16,353 nucleotides of DNA from Christensenella sp. UBA6420. GTDB taxonomy: Bacteria > Bacillota > Clostridia > Christensenellales > DTU072. Positions within the stretch are counted from its first letter, which is position 1. Each line of letters begins with the position of its first letter. Of this stretch, positions 7,601 through 14,053 are shown in pieces. The notes beneath the pieces were generated by a model that had not been told where the DNA came from, ran no database searches, and saw only the letters and a program-made list of their open reading frames with translations. Where the stretch lies: the NCBI GenBank assembly GCA_002439705.1, contig DJPE01000072.1, positions 1-16,353 on the forward strand. The letters run 5' to 3'. Position numbers and translations under genes: made by a program.

Positions 7601-8752
7601 AACCGTTTCTTCCCCTTCGCTGGAAAGAATTGCGTTTACGCTGCAATAAGTTATCGTACCCGTGTAGTCGGTCTGATAACCCTGTACGAAACCGCATATA
7701 CCGCCGAAATAAACGATATAATCGTCGGGATTAAGGGTGTTTATTACCTTTATGCTGCCGTCGAAATTACAGTTGGTTATATCGCCGCTTATGCAGTACG
7801 CCGCCACGCCGCCTATTATATAGTTAAGATCTTCCGTCGTTTCCACTTCCAGATCGGCGTTAAGATTAAGATTTTTTACCACGCCGTTGGCTATACAGCC
7901 GAAAAATCCTGCCAGACCGCTCTCCGAATTTACGATGTAATTCGATACGGTGTGATTTTTGCCGTCGAACGTTCCCATAAACTGATAAGAAGTCGTCCCG
8001 ATAGGTTCCAGTTCAAAACCCTTCATATCTATGTCGGAACGGAGTTCTATAAAAGCGTCCTTATAAGTGGTGTCGCCTGCGTTAATCGAGTCGGTGATAA
8101 GACGCAGCTGCGAAGCGTTTTCGATAAGGTAAGGGTTTTTGCTCGTGCCTGCGCCCTTGACTCTCATATTGTCGCGCTGTAAGCCCGAAATGCTTACCGT
8201 CACGGAAGTGACGTTGCCCACGACGAAAGAGTAGTTTCCGTCGGTTCCGGCGGCGACGGCTTTGCCGTCTACGGTCACGACGGGTTCTCCCGTGTAATAC
8301 GGAGAAACGATTACGCCGAATTTTACCGTCGTACCGGATTTAACCAGACGGGGAACACTCCCTTCGTAAGAAAACTTTGCGCTTTCGTCCGTCCGCCAAT
8401 TTATTCTCGCGTCCTGGGTGACGACGGGCGGTTCTTCGGGATGTTCCTGCCATATAGCTTCCAACGTAAGGTCGGCGTTGACGGCGGCGGAAAAGTCGTA
8501 TGCTTCGGTTTCGCCCTGTTTTACCCAATGAACGAAATCGAACCCGTCTTTTACGGGGGTCGCGGGTTCTACGGCGGCGTTACCCGCCAACACTTCCGCT
8601 GTGAGATTTGCCTGACCGTTATTATAAACGTAGGTCACCGTATACTTAGTCGGCTCTTCGTTGCCCTTGCAGGCGACGAGCGTCGTCGCGCAGACGATAA
8701 GCAAGGCTATCGCTACGATGATTATCAGATTATTTCTTTTGCTCTTTGTCAT
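4673..8752 (-). CDS. Giant lipoprotein (1359 aa): InlB repeat, Ig-like, GLUG beta-helix, beta-module array
   Basis: Residues 1-27 are a signal peptide with lipobox LVAC and predicted lipidated Cys28. Residues 37-101 are an InlB-type repeat (GFDFVHW, end LTLEAIW). Residues 118-190 look like an Ig-like beta-sandwich (FSYEGSVP...VTVDGKAV...VTSVTVSISG), which the downstream paralog lacks. Residues 197-525 form a GLUG beta-helix: KGAGTSKNPYLIENASQL, ELRSDIDMKGFEL, FMGTFDGKNHTVSNY, AGFFG, IGGVAAY, FGGICGF, TGGIAGA and SGGIVGY. Residues 565-651 resemble a degenerate second InlB unit. About eight beta modules fill 653-1359, opening at AGEY (657), MGEWY (764), GGTWET (833), IGIWRE (903), YGEWN (1003), YGFKY (1094), VGKEY (1179) and AGVYVS (1262). 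The ATG at 8752 has GGAG 5 nt upstream. It follows oppF by 85 nt with a candidate promoter and hairpin between. The stop codon touches the ribosome binding site of the downstream paralog, which suggests translational coupling. Surface location is strongly supported; the ligand is unknown. Confidence 0.9.
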   Translation of the reverse strand: MTKSKRNNLIIIVAIALLIVCATTLVACKGNEEPTKYTVTYVYNNGQANLTAEVLAGNAAVEPATPVKDGFDFVHWVKQGETEAYDFSAAVNADLTLEAIWQEHPEEPPVVTQDARINWRTDESAKFSYEGSVPRLVKSGTTVKFGVIVSPYYTGEPVVTVDGKAVAAGTDGNYSFVVGNVTSVTVSISGLQRDNMRVKGAGTSKNPYLIENASQLRLITDSINAGDTTYKDAFIELRSDIDMKGFELEPIGTTSYQFMGTFDGKNHTVSNYIVNSESGLAGFFGCIANGVVKNLNLNADLEVETTEDLNYIIGGVAAYCISGDITNCNFDGSIKVINTLNPDDYIVYFGGICGFVQGYQTDYTGTITYCSVNAILSSEGEETVYTTGGIAGATHGSSESTPAYVYNCVFDGEINGKSIISGGIVGYLRDRSSIANCFSKGKINAQSADDYAAAGAIAGVADNETVVTYCASTAVCETIGKEPEYETSDIIGVIYGDGNNTIDSRKASYISSFYSESGTVTNGNASYNLNDLTELVALLNWNAAEWKTVDGKILPDVTGEDTEKEIHVTFDFGKEITREGNDGSDLTLTADDVLMTGYGPVYWIYDGNGMNNFVADDGTISYGYFFDSELTRRVPSALVVTQDMTIYVGFYDYSSVAGEYHTVIGDNEITLTFDDNGKMTMRDGAMIANYVYVYDGSHILIRDGYFAYFDETYAKYANQMDLINDYYADKTSDGLIIYDNVYFTKGTPAVLNTEIVATARNNAMGEWYDSSKVIYTFLSDGTGSTSDGRQFTYSCVGNSVTLSIGNQTIRATITDDVITNNGSFRVTKVDEFGGTWETRFNTVKKITFDGIDTVTYGGNEYTYTVTDGVASFNGATAKFNSDGLLEITEGGVSAVYGKEGSFIGIWRETYYNYWFRLDGITKEGYGTGYDSNGIDFTYAAEVSDDGKLVMYMYYRTTVYGWFEYVASEKEEYKGMEMLYCAVYTLSTGFITDNYNMCYSDPFYGEWNSADGTAFNFNGLGAYDISYSGVEGDWIVEGYVDVIEADGKTTQVRYYYDKSAGKVTFSYNGVNYTATLDGDDITVDGNVYKTPDSVYGFKYQAEGLVLEFNGKSNVGIGKATLDKNGTVTEYDYELTETENLITATLSKDGTAVYTVTFGDDGFTMTGEGKTVSLGLYHILVGKEYAISAEYSIGIDGTLDKNGLGTGHFGDSTVSVMYVDENYVALYLGTTFLYYFGYQDENNAVLLDSSNTVVAVASVPDGMAGVYVSDSGNTITLDGNSNGAKYIDPSAEMTFAGDDEIYAYTYKEEDGVYYVYEVHTLTVGKQYEKLYRISLVEEEGAEKYETEDGKVIYLTAVSEAE

Positions 8753-8764
8753 CTTTGCTCCTTT

Positions 8765-8787
8765 CGGACGAACCGCAATTTCGTCCG
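8765..8787 (-). promoter_or_regulatory. Hairpin adjoining the ribosome binding site of the giant lipoprotein gene
   Basis: CGGACGAA (8765-8772) and TTCGTCCG (8780-8787) form a perfect 8-bp stem with a 7-nt loop. On the minus strand it ends directly before AAAGGAGC, the ribosome binding site for the ATG at 8752. No U-tract follows, so it is unlikely to be a terminator. If transcription starts near 8791, the hairpin sits at the very 5' end of the transcript and could protect it from decay or modulate initiation. It matches no known riboswitch class that could be recognised by eye. Confidence 0.55.
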
Positions 8788-8797
8788 GGGCTACTAT

Positions 8798-8825
8798 ATT
8801 ATATAGCGTTCTCTCTTTGTCTTAA
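8798..8825 (-). promoter_or_regulatory. Candidate promoter between oppF and the giant lipoprotein genes
   Basis: On the minus strand there is a -35-like TTAAGA (8825-8820; four of six consensus bases), a 16-nt spacer and a perfect -10 TATAAT (8803-8798). The -10 box lies within a small odd palindrome, CTATATAATATAG. It would let the lipoprotein pair be made at a level different from the transporter. No terminator was seen after oppF, so readthrough from the opp operon is also likely. Confidence 0.55.
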
Positions 8826-8837
8826 GTATTTCTTTAA

Positions 8838-9890
8838 TCAGTCTTCCTGCGAATAAAGGTGGCACGCCACGCAATGGCCGTTGCCGTAGTCGATAAACTT
8901 CGGCTCGACTTCCTTACATATTTCCATACACTTGTTGCAACGGGTATGGAACTTACAGCCCTTAGGCGGATTCGCGGGAGAAGGAATATCCCCTTCCAGA
9001 ATTATTCTCTTTATCTTCGTGTCGGGGTCGGGTATCGGCACCGCCGAGAAAAGAGCCTGCGTGTACGGGTGCATCGGGTTTGCGAAAAGGTCTTTCTTTT
9101 CGCCGTATTCCACCATATTTCCGAGATACATTACCCCTACTTCGTCGGAAATGTGTTCCACTACCGACAAGTCGTGCGATATGAATATGTAGGCAAGATT
9201 GTCGGAGTCCTGCAAGTCCTTAAACAGGTTAATGACCTGCGCCTGTATGGAAACGTCGAGCGCGGAAACCGGTTCGTCGCAGATAACGAGTTTCGGTTTA
9301 AGCGCAAGAGCCTTCGCTATACAGATACGCTGTCTTTGTCCGCCCGAAAATTCGTGCGGGTATCTTTCGAAGTAATGCGGCTGCAATCCGCACTTAATCA
9401 TAATGTCTACGACGTAGTCCTTATAATCGGCGGGCGGAACCACTTTATGAACCTTTACCGCTTCGCCCACTATTTCGCCTACCGTAAGACGGGGAGAAAG
9501 GGAAGAATACGGGTCCTGGAATATCATCTGGAAGTTGGGGCGGAGTTTTCTCAACGCTTCACCTTTCAGCTTTTCTATGTGCATACCGTCGAAAATTATT
9601 TCTCCGTCGGTCGGTTCGTACAAACGGAGAATGGTACGCCCTAACGTGGTCTTTCCGCATCCCGATTCGCCGACTATGCCGACCGTCTTGCCCTGCTTTA
9701 ATCTTAAATTAACGCCGTCTACGGCTTTAAGGTAAACGCTCTTTTCCTTATTGACCGACTTAGATATCGGGAAGTACATTTTAAGATTGTTTACTTCAAG
9801 CAGGTTCTTATGGTCGTCTTCTTCCACAAGACGGAAACTTTCCGTCACGGATATTTCGGTTATTCTTTCAAATATTAACTTCTCTTCCAT
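8838..9890 (-). CDS. oppF: Oligopeptide ABC transporter ATP-binding protein OppF
   Basis: One of two cytoplasmic ATPases that drive oligopeptide import through OppB-OppC. Motifs of the 350-residue protein: Walker A GESGCGKT (74-81), Q-loop Gln125 in FQDPYSS, signature FSGGQRQ (181-187), Walker B LVICDE (201-206), D-loop SALD (209-212) and switch His239. The C-terminal oligopeptide-transporter domain (NPMHPYTQAL at 271 onward) carries Cys312, Cys318, Cys321 and Cys325; related OppD/OppF proteins use such a cluster to bind iron-sulfur, so this is plausible here. The first 29 residues precede the usual family start (LLEVNNLKMYFPI). The ATG overlaps the last base of the oppD stop codon (TAATG), which signals tight co-translation, and GGAG lies 10 nt upstream. 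The order after OppD and the RPNFQMIFQDP motif favour OppF over DppF, though the true substrate is not provable. Confidence 0.92.
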   Translation of the reverse strand: MEEKLIFERITEISVTESFRLVEEDDHKNLLEVNNLKMYFPISKSVNKEKSVYLKAVDGVNLRLKQGKTVGIVGESGCGKTTLGRTILRLYEPTDGEIIFDGMHIEKLKGEALRKLRPNFQMIFQDPYSSLSPRLTVGEIVGEAVKVHKVVPPADYKDYVVDIMIKCGLQPHYFERYPHEFSGGQRQRICIAKALALKPKLVICDEPVSALDVSIQAQVINLFKDLQDSDNLAYIFISHDLSVVEHISDEVGVMYLGNMVEYGEKKDLFANPMHPYTQALFSAVPIPDPDTKIKRIILEGDIPSPANPPKGCKFHTRCNKCMEICKEVEPKFIDYGNGHCVACHLYSQED

Positions 9891-11185
9891 TATTCGTTCT
9901 CTCCTTTATCGTACAGGTGGCACGCTACGAAATGAGTGGGGCTTACCTGTATCATTTCGGGATAGTCCGCGTTGCAACGGTCGCACTTCATATTACATCT
10001 GTCCTTAAAGTAACAGGTCGAAGGCATATTGATAGGGTTGGGGACGTTGCCGGGGATGCTGTACAGTCTGTCTACTTCCTTACCTACTACCGGTTTACTC
10101 TTCTGCAAACCTATCGTGTAAGGGTGCATCGGGTTTTTGAATATTTCCTGCACGGTACCTTTCTCGACTACTCTTCCCGCGTACATAACCACTACGTAGT
10201 CCACCATTTCGGCGATAACGCCCAGGTCGTGGGTAATAAGCATAATGCTTCCGCTTATTTTGTCCTTGACCGAACGTAAAAGGTCGAGTATCTGCGCCTG
10301 AATAGTAACGTCCAACGCCGTAGTAGGTTCGTCGGCTATAATAAGTTTAGGATTACAGCAGAGAGCCATAGCTATCATTACGCGCTGACGCATACCGCCC
10401 GAAAGTTGATGCGGATAGGATTTATAAACGTGTTCGGGCATGGCTATGCCGACCAGTTTTAACATCTCTATGCTGCGTTCTTTTGCGGTTTCTTTATCCG
10501 CGCCGTCGACGTGAAGAAGGGTCACTTCGTCAAGCTGATTACCGATAGTGAAGACGGGATTAAGGCTGGTCATCGGTTCCTGGAAAATCATTGCTATTTC
10601 TCTTCCCCTTATGGAACTCATCGCGCTTATGGGCATCTTCGCTATGTCGTAAACTTCTTCGTGTTCTTCAAACACCTTTTTATAACGGGGTTTTCCGTGT
10701 TTATTCAGAGCCTGAACCATAACGGGTTGTCCGTTCTCGTCGAGAACCACGTTGCCGTTTTCGTCCACTTTTTCTTTCATAATGGGTTCTGTGCCGACGG
10801 GAGTTCTTACGGTGGAACGGAATCTTATGCTGCCGTCCACTATCTGTCCCATAGGTCCTTGCACGAGTTGCATAAGCGAAAGGCTCGTTACGCTCTTGCC
10901 GCAACCCGATTCGCCCACGACGCCCACTGTTGACCCTTGCGGAATGTCGAACGAAACGCCGTTGACCGCTTTCACGGTGCCGTTATCGGTGTAGAAGTAA
11001 GTGTGAAGATTATCGAATTCGACTACGTTGCGTTCATCGCGCATCGCGGTGACGTAATCTTCTTTCTTGTAGGAAGCTCTCTTCTTCTGGAGAGCTTTTA
11101 TTGTCCTTATATTTTCCTTAGCGATATTTCTCGATTCCTTAGACGAGATATAATGCTTGTTCTTTTCGTTATTTTTAGTCTTCAC
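9890..11185 (-). CDS. oppD: Oligopeptide ABC transporter ATP-binding protein OppD, extended
   Basis: Partner ATPase of OppF. Motifs: Walker A GESGCGKS (91-98), Q-loop Gln202 in FQEPMTSLNP, signature LSGGMRQ (261-267), Walker B LIIADE (281-286), switch His319, and the C-terminal domain (NPMHPYTIGL) with Cys391, Cys397, Cys401 and Cys404, a likely iron-sulfur site by family analogy. At 431 residues it is longer than usual (about 330-360). A Lys-rich N-terminal extension of about 50 residues precedes the family start near VVEFDNLHTYF. A hydrophilic insertion of about 45-50 residues (about 124-178, with two DENG turns) lies between the Walker A region and the Q-loop. The start is GTG at 11185: a perfect AGGAGG lies 8 nt upstream, whereas the ATG at 11044, which would give a normal-length N-terminus, has no good ribosome binding site. 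The gene overlaps oppF by 1 nt and follows oppC by 5 nt. Confidence 0.92.
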   Translation of the reverse strand: MKTKNNEKNKHYISSKESRNIAKENIRTIKALQKKRASYKKEDYVTAMRDERNVVEFDNLHTYFYTDNGTVKAVNGVSFDIPQGSTVGVVGESGCGKSVTSLSLMQLVQGPMGQIVDGSIRFRSTVRTPVGTEPIMKEKVDENGNVVLDENGQPVMVQALNKHGKPRYKKVFEEHEEVYDIAKMPISAMSSIRGREIAMIFQEPMTSLNPVFTIGNQLDEVTLLHVDGADKETAKERSIEMLKLVGIAMPEHVYKSYPHQLSGGMRQRVMIAMALCCNPKLIIADEPTTALDVTIQAQILDLLRSVKDKISGSIMLITHDLGVIAEMVDYVVVMYAGRVVEKGTVQEIFKNPMHPYTIGLQKSKPVVGKEVDRLYSIPGNVPNPINMPSTCYFKDRCNMKCDRCNADYPEMIQVSPTHFVACHLYDKGENE

Positions 11186-11190
11186 TGCCG

Positions 11191-12324
11191 TTACCTCCTT
11201 GCTTTCGGGTCGAATGCGTCGCGCAATCCGTCGCCTACGAAGTTAAAGGCGAGTACCGCCAGAACTATGCATACGCCGGGCGAAATCCAAAGGTTGGGGT
11301 ACAGTCTTAACGCAGTGTTGTTTGCGGCGGCGTTAATCATATTGCCCCAGGTAGCGTATTCCGCGGGAAGACCTATTCCTAAGTAACCTAACGTGGCTTC
11401 GGTAAGAATAATTCCGCCGAGACCGAGCGTCATGGATACTATAAGCTGCGGCATAACGTTCGGGATAAGGTGCTTGAATATCTTTCGACCTACCGGGAGT
11501 CCGCTCGCTTCCGCGCTGAGCATAAAGTCCTGTTCCCTTAAAGAAAGGATTTGTCCGCGCACTAGACGCGCCGTGCCTGCCCAACCGAACAAGGTCATCA
11601 TTGCCATCATTATGTAAAGTTTAGCGGGGCCGGTTATTCCCTTCGCGTTAAGCGAAACGCCCACTATCATAAGCATAGGCAAGGTAGGAACGCAGTTGAA
11701 GATATCGACTATTCTCATTATTACCTGGTCTACCCATTTTCCGAAGTAGCCGGCAAGTCCGCCTAAAAATACGCCGATTAACGTTTCCAAAATAATAACG
11801 ACGAAACCTAACGTAAGGGATACTCTTCCGCCGTACATAAGGCGGGAGAACACGTCGAAACCTTTATCGTCGGTGCCGAGAAGGTGAGTTCCCGACGGCG
11901 AGAGATAGTTGCTCGGTTGCGCAAAAGTTACTATGTAGACGGTTTCGTCGCCGATAGTGACTTCTTTGCCGTATTCTTCGGTAACGGTTACGCTCTCGTC
12001 GGATACTCTTTCGCCCCAGATAAAGGGGAGAAAATCGAACAGCGGTCCTATAAACGAGAACAGGAACAGTATTACGAGAATGATAAGTCCGGTCATGGAA
12101 AGTTTCGAGCGGAAAAATCTTTTAAGGACTATTCTGCCCGGGCTTAACGTTCTGCCGGTTATTTCTTCTATGCTTTCTTCTTCGGCGACGCCTGCGGCTC
12201 CGTCGTTAAGTACTTCTTCGTGTATGTCTTCGATAGCGTCCACTACGGGGTTGACTTCGTCGGTCTTAACGGTTTCGGTGGCGTTAATCGAAGTTTCTTT
12301 CAGTATCTTTTCGTCTTTTTCCAT
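11191..12324 (-). CDS. oppC: Oligopeptide ABC transporter permease OppC, acidic N-terminal extension
   Basis: Inner-membrane channel subunit that pairs with OppB. The 377-residue protein has the OppC pattern: TM1 about 76-98, an extracytoplasmic loop, the motif LLGTDDKGFDVFSRLMYGGR (148-167), then TM2-TM6 near 167-194, 201-225, 234-252, 291-312 and 344-366. The ATPase-contacting EAA loop is at 271-290 (AEASGLPVGRKIFKHLIPN). It ends VGDGLRDAFDPKARR, the usual family ending. The first 60 residues are an acidic, predicted cytoplasmic extension (about 18 acidic and 5 basic residues) not expected in a standard OppC of about 300 residues. The ATG at 12324 has AGGGGG 8 nt upstream, and this site overlaps the oppB stop codon TAG. 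The last two arginine codons (AGG AGG) double as the ribosome binding site of oppD. Confidence 0.92.
   Translation of the reverse strand: MEKDEKILKETSINATETVKTDEVNPVVDAIEDIHEEVLNDGAAGVAEEESIEEITGRTLSPGRIVLKRFFRSKLSMTGLIILVILFLFSFIGPLFDFLPFIWGERVSDESVTVTEEYGKEVTIGDETVYIVTFAQPSNYLSPSGTHLLGTDDKGFDVFSRLMYGGRVSLTLGFVVIILETLIGVFLGGLAGYFGKWVDQVIMRIVDIFNCVPTLPMLMIVGVSLNAKGITGPAKLYIMMAMMTLFGWAGTARLVRGQILSLREQDFMLSAEASGLPVGRKIFKHLIPNVMPQLIVSMTLGLGGIILTEATLGYLGIGLPAEYATWGNMINAAANNTALRLYPNLWISPGVCIVLAVLAFNFVGDGLRDAFDPKARR
11194..11199 (-). promoter_or_regulatory. Ribosome binding site of oppD embedded in the end of oppC
   Basis: AGGAGG at 11199-11194 forms the last two sense codons (Arg-Arg) of oppC, followed by TAA and then GTG at 11185 after 8 nt. 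This decides the GTG start for oppD and implies that ribosomes finishing oppC help initiate oppD. Confidence 0.85.
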
Positions 12325-12336
12325 TGTTTACGCCCC

Positions 12337-13869
12337 CTATTTACCGATTTTTACACGCGGGTCGACTACCGCGTACATAAGGTCGCTAAGTAGCGTACCT
12401 ATTACCGTAAGTACGGCTATGAACATATTATAGCCCATGATAAACGGTATGTCGGCTACGACCAGAGCGTCGTAAGCGAGTTTACCTATACCGGGGATAC
12501 TGAATACCGTTTCCGTAATCATCGCTCCGCCGAAAAGACTCGGAAGAATACCCGCCATCATGGTTACGAGCGGTATCATCGTGTTACGGAAAGCGTGTTT
12601 ATAAATTACCGTCCTTTCGCTCAGTCCCTTAGCCCTTGCGGTACGAACGTAGTCGGCGTTAAGCGCTTCCAACGTGTTCGTTCTCGTATAACGCATAAGA
12701 GAACCTATCGAAAGAATGACGAGTACCGTCATGGGAAGAACCATGTGCCATAGTTTGTCGCCGAGACGCACGTACCACGCCGCCCCTACCGGGAGCGAAG
12801 TGGAAGCTATACCGCCTACTTCGAACCACCCTAACTGAACGGCGAAAAGTCTTATAAAAAGCGCCGCAAGGAAGAACGTCGGCAAGGATATACCTATCAT
12901 CGCGAATACCGTGACGGTATAGTCTATTACGCCGTACTGATTGGTCGCGGCTTTGATTCCGAGCGGAATGGCTATCGCAAACTGCAAAATGGTAGCGATA
13001 AACGCTATCGCAAAGGATATGCCCATATTCTGGGTGATGACGTCCGCAACGGGCTTCTTGTACTTGAACGACATACCTAAGTCGCCTTTAAGCATATTGC
13101 CGAGCCAACCGAAGTAACCTTTTATTATCGCGACAAATTTATTCCAACCGGTAGCTACTTTATAGTTTATGGAGCTGCCGCCCACTTCTACTCCGTCTTT
13201 ATATAACTTCAACGCTCTTACCGTCTGCAAGTCGTTCTCGTTATAAACAATTTCGAAAGTGCCGCTCTCTTCGGGAATAAACACTTCGTCTATTGTAATA
13301 ATCGTGCCTTCGACGTCGTCTTCCGAACCTTCGGCAGTGGAAGTAGAAGTTCCTTTCGCCTTGACGGTACCTATTCTGTAAGTTCCGTCTTCGTTAAGAT
13401 ACAGGCGAGTGCTGTGGTCGCCGTCGTAAGAACCGACGTACCATTCTTTATACTTCTTTTCAGCTTCGGCGAGAGCTTCGGAAAGGTTTTTTGTTTCGGT
13501 TTCTCTTTCGGCGTCGGTTATGTCCGCGCGAGCAAGTTCTTTCTGAATTCTCGCTATCTCGTTTTCGTACAAACGAATATCTTCGCGGTTTTGTTCCTTG
13601 GTGTTTTTGGTAAAACTCTTGTCCGCGAAATTGCTTCCCGCTCCTACCTTAACGGTAAGGTAAGCGTCCGGCATTGCGAGACCGTATAATTCCTTGATAC
13701 GGTCAACGTCTTCCTGTCGCATCGTACCTTGCGCGACCGCCGAAGAGTATTGTTGATCAACGTAGTCGGTAGGCATTATTCTCGCGAGAGAATAAATAAT
13801 AACCGACACGCCGAACAAAATAAGTATCGACAGCAGCAATCTTTTTACGATGTATTTTATCATATCCAT
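12337..13869 (-). CDS. oppB: Oligopeptide ABC transporter permease OppB with large extracytoplasmic insertion
   Basis: Channel subunit partner of OppC. At 510 residues it is well above the usual length (about 305-340). TM1 is at about 8-32, then a normal OppB stretch DYVDQQ...DVDRIKELYGLAMP (35-67). The family's next block, GYFGWLGNMLKGDLGMSF (251-268), appears only after about 170 extra residues (70-240). The insertion has a heptad-like coiled coil (about 91-142, KEQNREDIRLYENEIARIQK and onward) and then a beta-rich segment (143-238) with YVGSYDG and LYLNEDGTYRIG. TM2-TM6 lie near 283-308, 317-345, 376-396, 430-455 and 475-503, with the EAA loop at 408-430 (YVRTARAKGLSERTVIYKHAF). It ends DPRVKIGK, as the family usually does. 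Topology places the insertion on the outer face. The start ATG at 13869 has AGGA 7 nt upstream; the ATG two codons later is less well spaced. The gene lies 213 nt behind oppA, past a terminator. Confidence 0.92.
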   Translation of the reverse strand: MDMIKYIVKRLLLSILILFGVSVIIYSLARIMPTDYVDQQYSSAVAQGTMRQEDVDRIKELYGLAMPDAYLTVKVGAGSNFADKSFTKNTKEQNREDIRLYENEIARIQKELARADITDAERETETKNLSEALAEAEKKYKEWYVGSYDGDHSTRLYLNEDGTYRIGTVKAKGTSTSTAEGSEDDVEGTIITIDEVFIPEESGTFEIVYNENDLQTVRALKLYKDGVEVGGSSINYKVATGWNKFVAIIKGYFGWLGNMLKGDLGMSFKYKKPVADVITQNMGISFAIAFIATILQFAIAIPLGIKAATNQYGVIDYTVTVFAMIGISLPTFFLAALFIRLFAVQLGWFEVGGIASTSLPVGAAWYVRLGDKLWHMVLPMTVLVILSIGSLMRYTRTNTLEALNADYVRTARAKGLSERTVIYKHAFRNTMIPLVTMMAGILPSLFGGAMITETVFSIPGIGKLAYDALVVADIPFIMGYNMFIAVLTVIGTLLSDLMYAVVDPRVKIGK

Positions 13870-13984
13870 AATTATATCCTGCCTTCTCTTTCTCCGCCCG
13901 TAAGACGGAGTATCGGGTGTGTATCGTACCCTTTACGGGTATATTTTTTCTTTCGTACGACCTTTGTTTTTAAGGTCCTTTCTT
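13870..13984 (-). other. Leader region of oppB with weak hairpins
   Basis: Two weak stem-loops can be drawn here: GACCTT/AAGGTC arms at 13959-13964 and 13972-13977, and TACCC/GGGTA arms at 13927-13931 and 13937-13941. No convincing -35 and -10 pair was found. A TATAAT match beside the oppB start is too close to the ATG to serve as a normal promoter and overlaps the ribosome binding region. Expression of oppB-F therefore seems to come from readthrough of the terminator at 13985-14028. Confidence 0.5.
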
Positions 13985-14028
13985 AAAAACTGCCGAACCC
14001 TACGGGATATTATCCCGCAGGGTGTGGC
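13985..14028 (-). terminator. Intrinsic terminator or attenuator between oppA and oppB
   Basis: On the minus strand a 12-bp stem (ACCCUGCGGGAU with AUCCCGUAGGGU, one G-U pair, 3-nt loop) is extended by an outer GCC/GGC stem across a 2x2 internal loop, then AG and UUUUU (13989-13985). It lies about 55 nt after the oppA stop. Binding-protein genes are commonly made in excess over the permease genes by such partial termination. The plus-strand RNA also has a U-tract (GCUUGUUUUU), so the element could work in both directions. Confidence 0.85.
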
Positions 14029-14053
14029 TTGTTTTTGATTAAATTTTACTGAT

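Noticed and set aside
7415..8182. Open plus-strand frame (255 codons) opposite the beta-helix of the 1359-residue lipoprotein
   Set aside because: The repetitive GLUG coding on the minus strand explains the lack of stops; no family features were seen in the plus-strand product.
8765..8787. Hairpin after oppF as the terminator of the opp operon
   Set aside because: In the leftward direction it is followed by AAAGGAGC, not a U-tract, and it adjoins the ribosome binding site of the next gene.
11042..11044. ATG at 11044 as the true start of oppD, giving a standard-length protein
   Set aside because: No good ribosome binding site precedes it, while the GTG at 11185 has a perfect AGGAGG at ideal spacing and fits the tight operon.
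13869..13880. TATAAT-like sequence just before the oppB start as a promoter
   Set aside because: It overlaps the ribosome binding region and start codon and would give a leaderless transcript; no matching -35 box was found.
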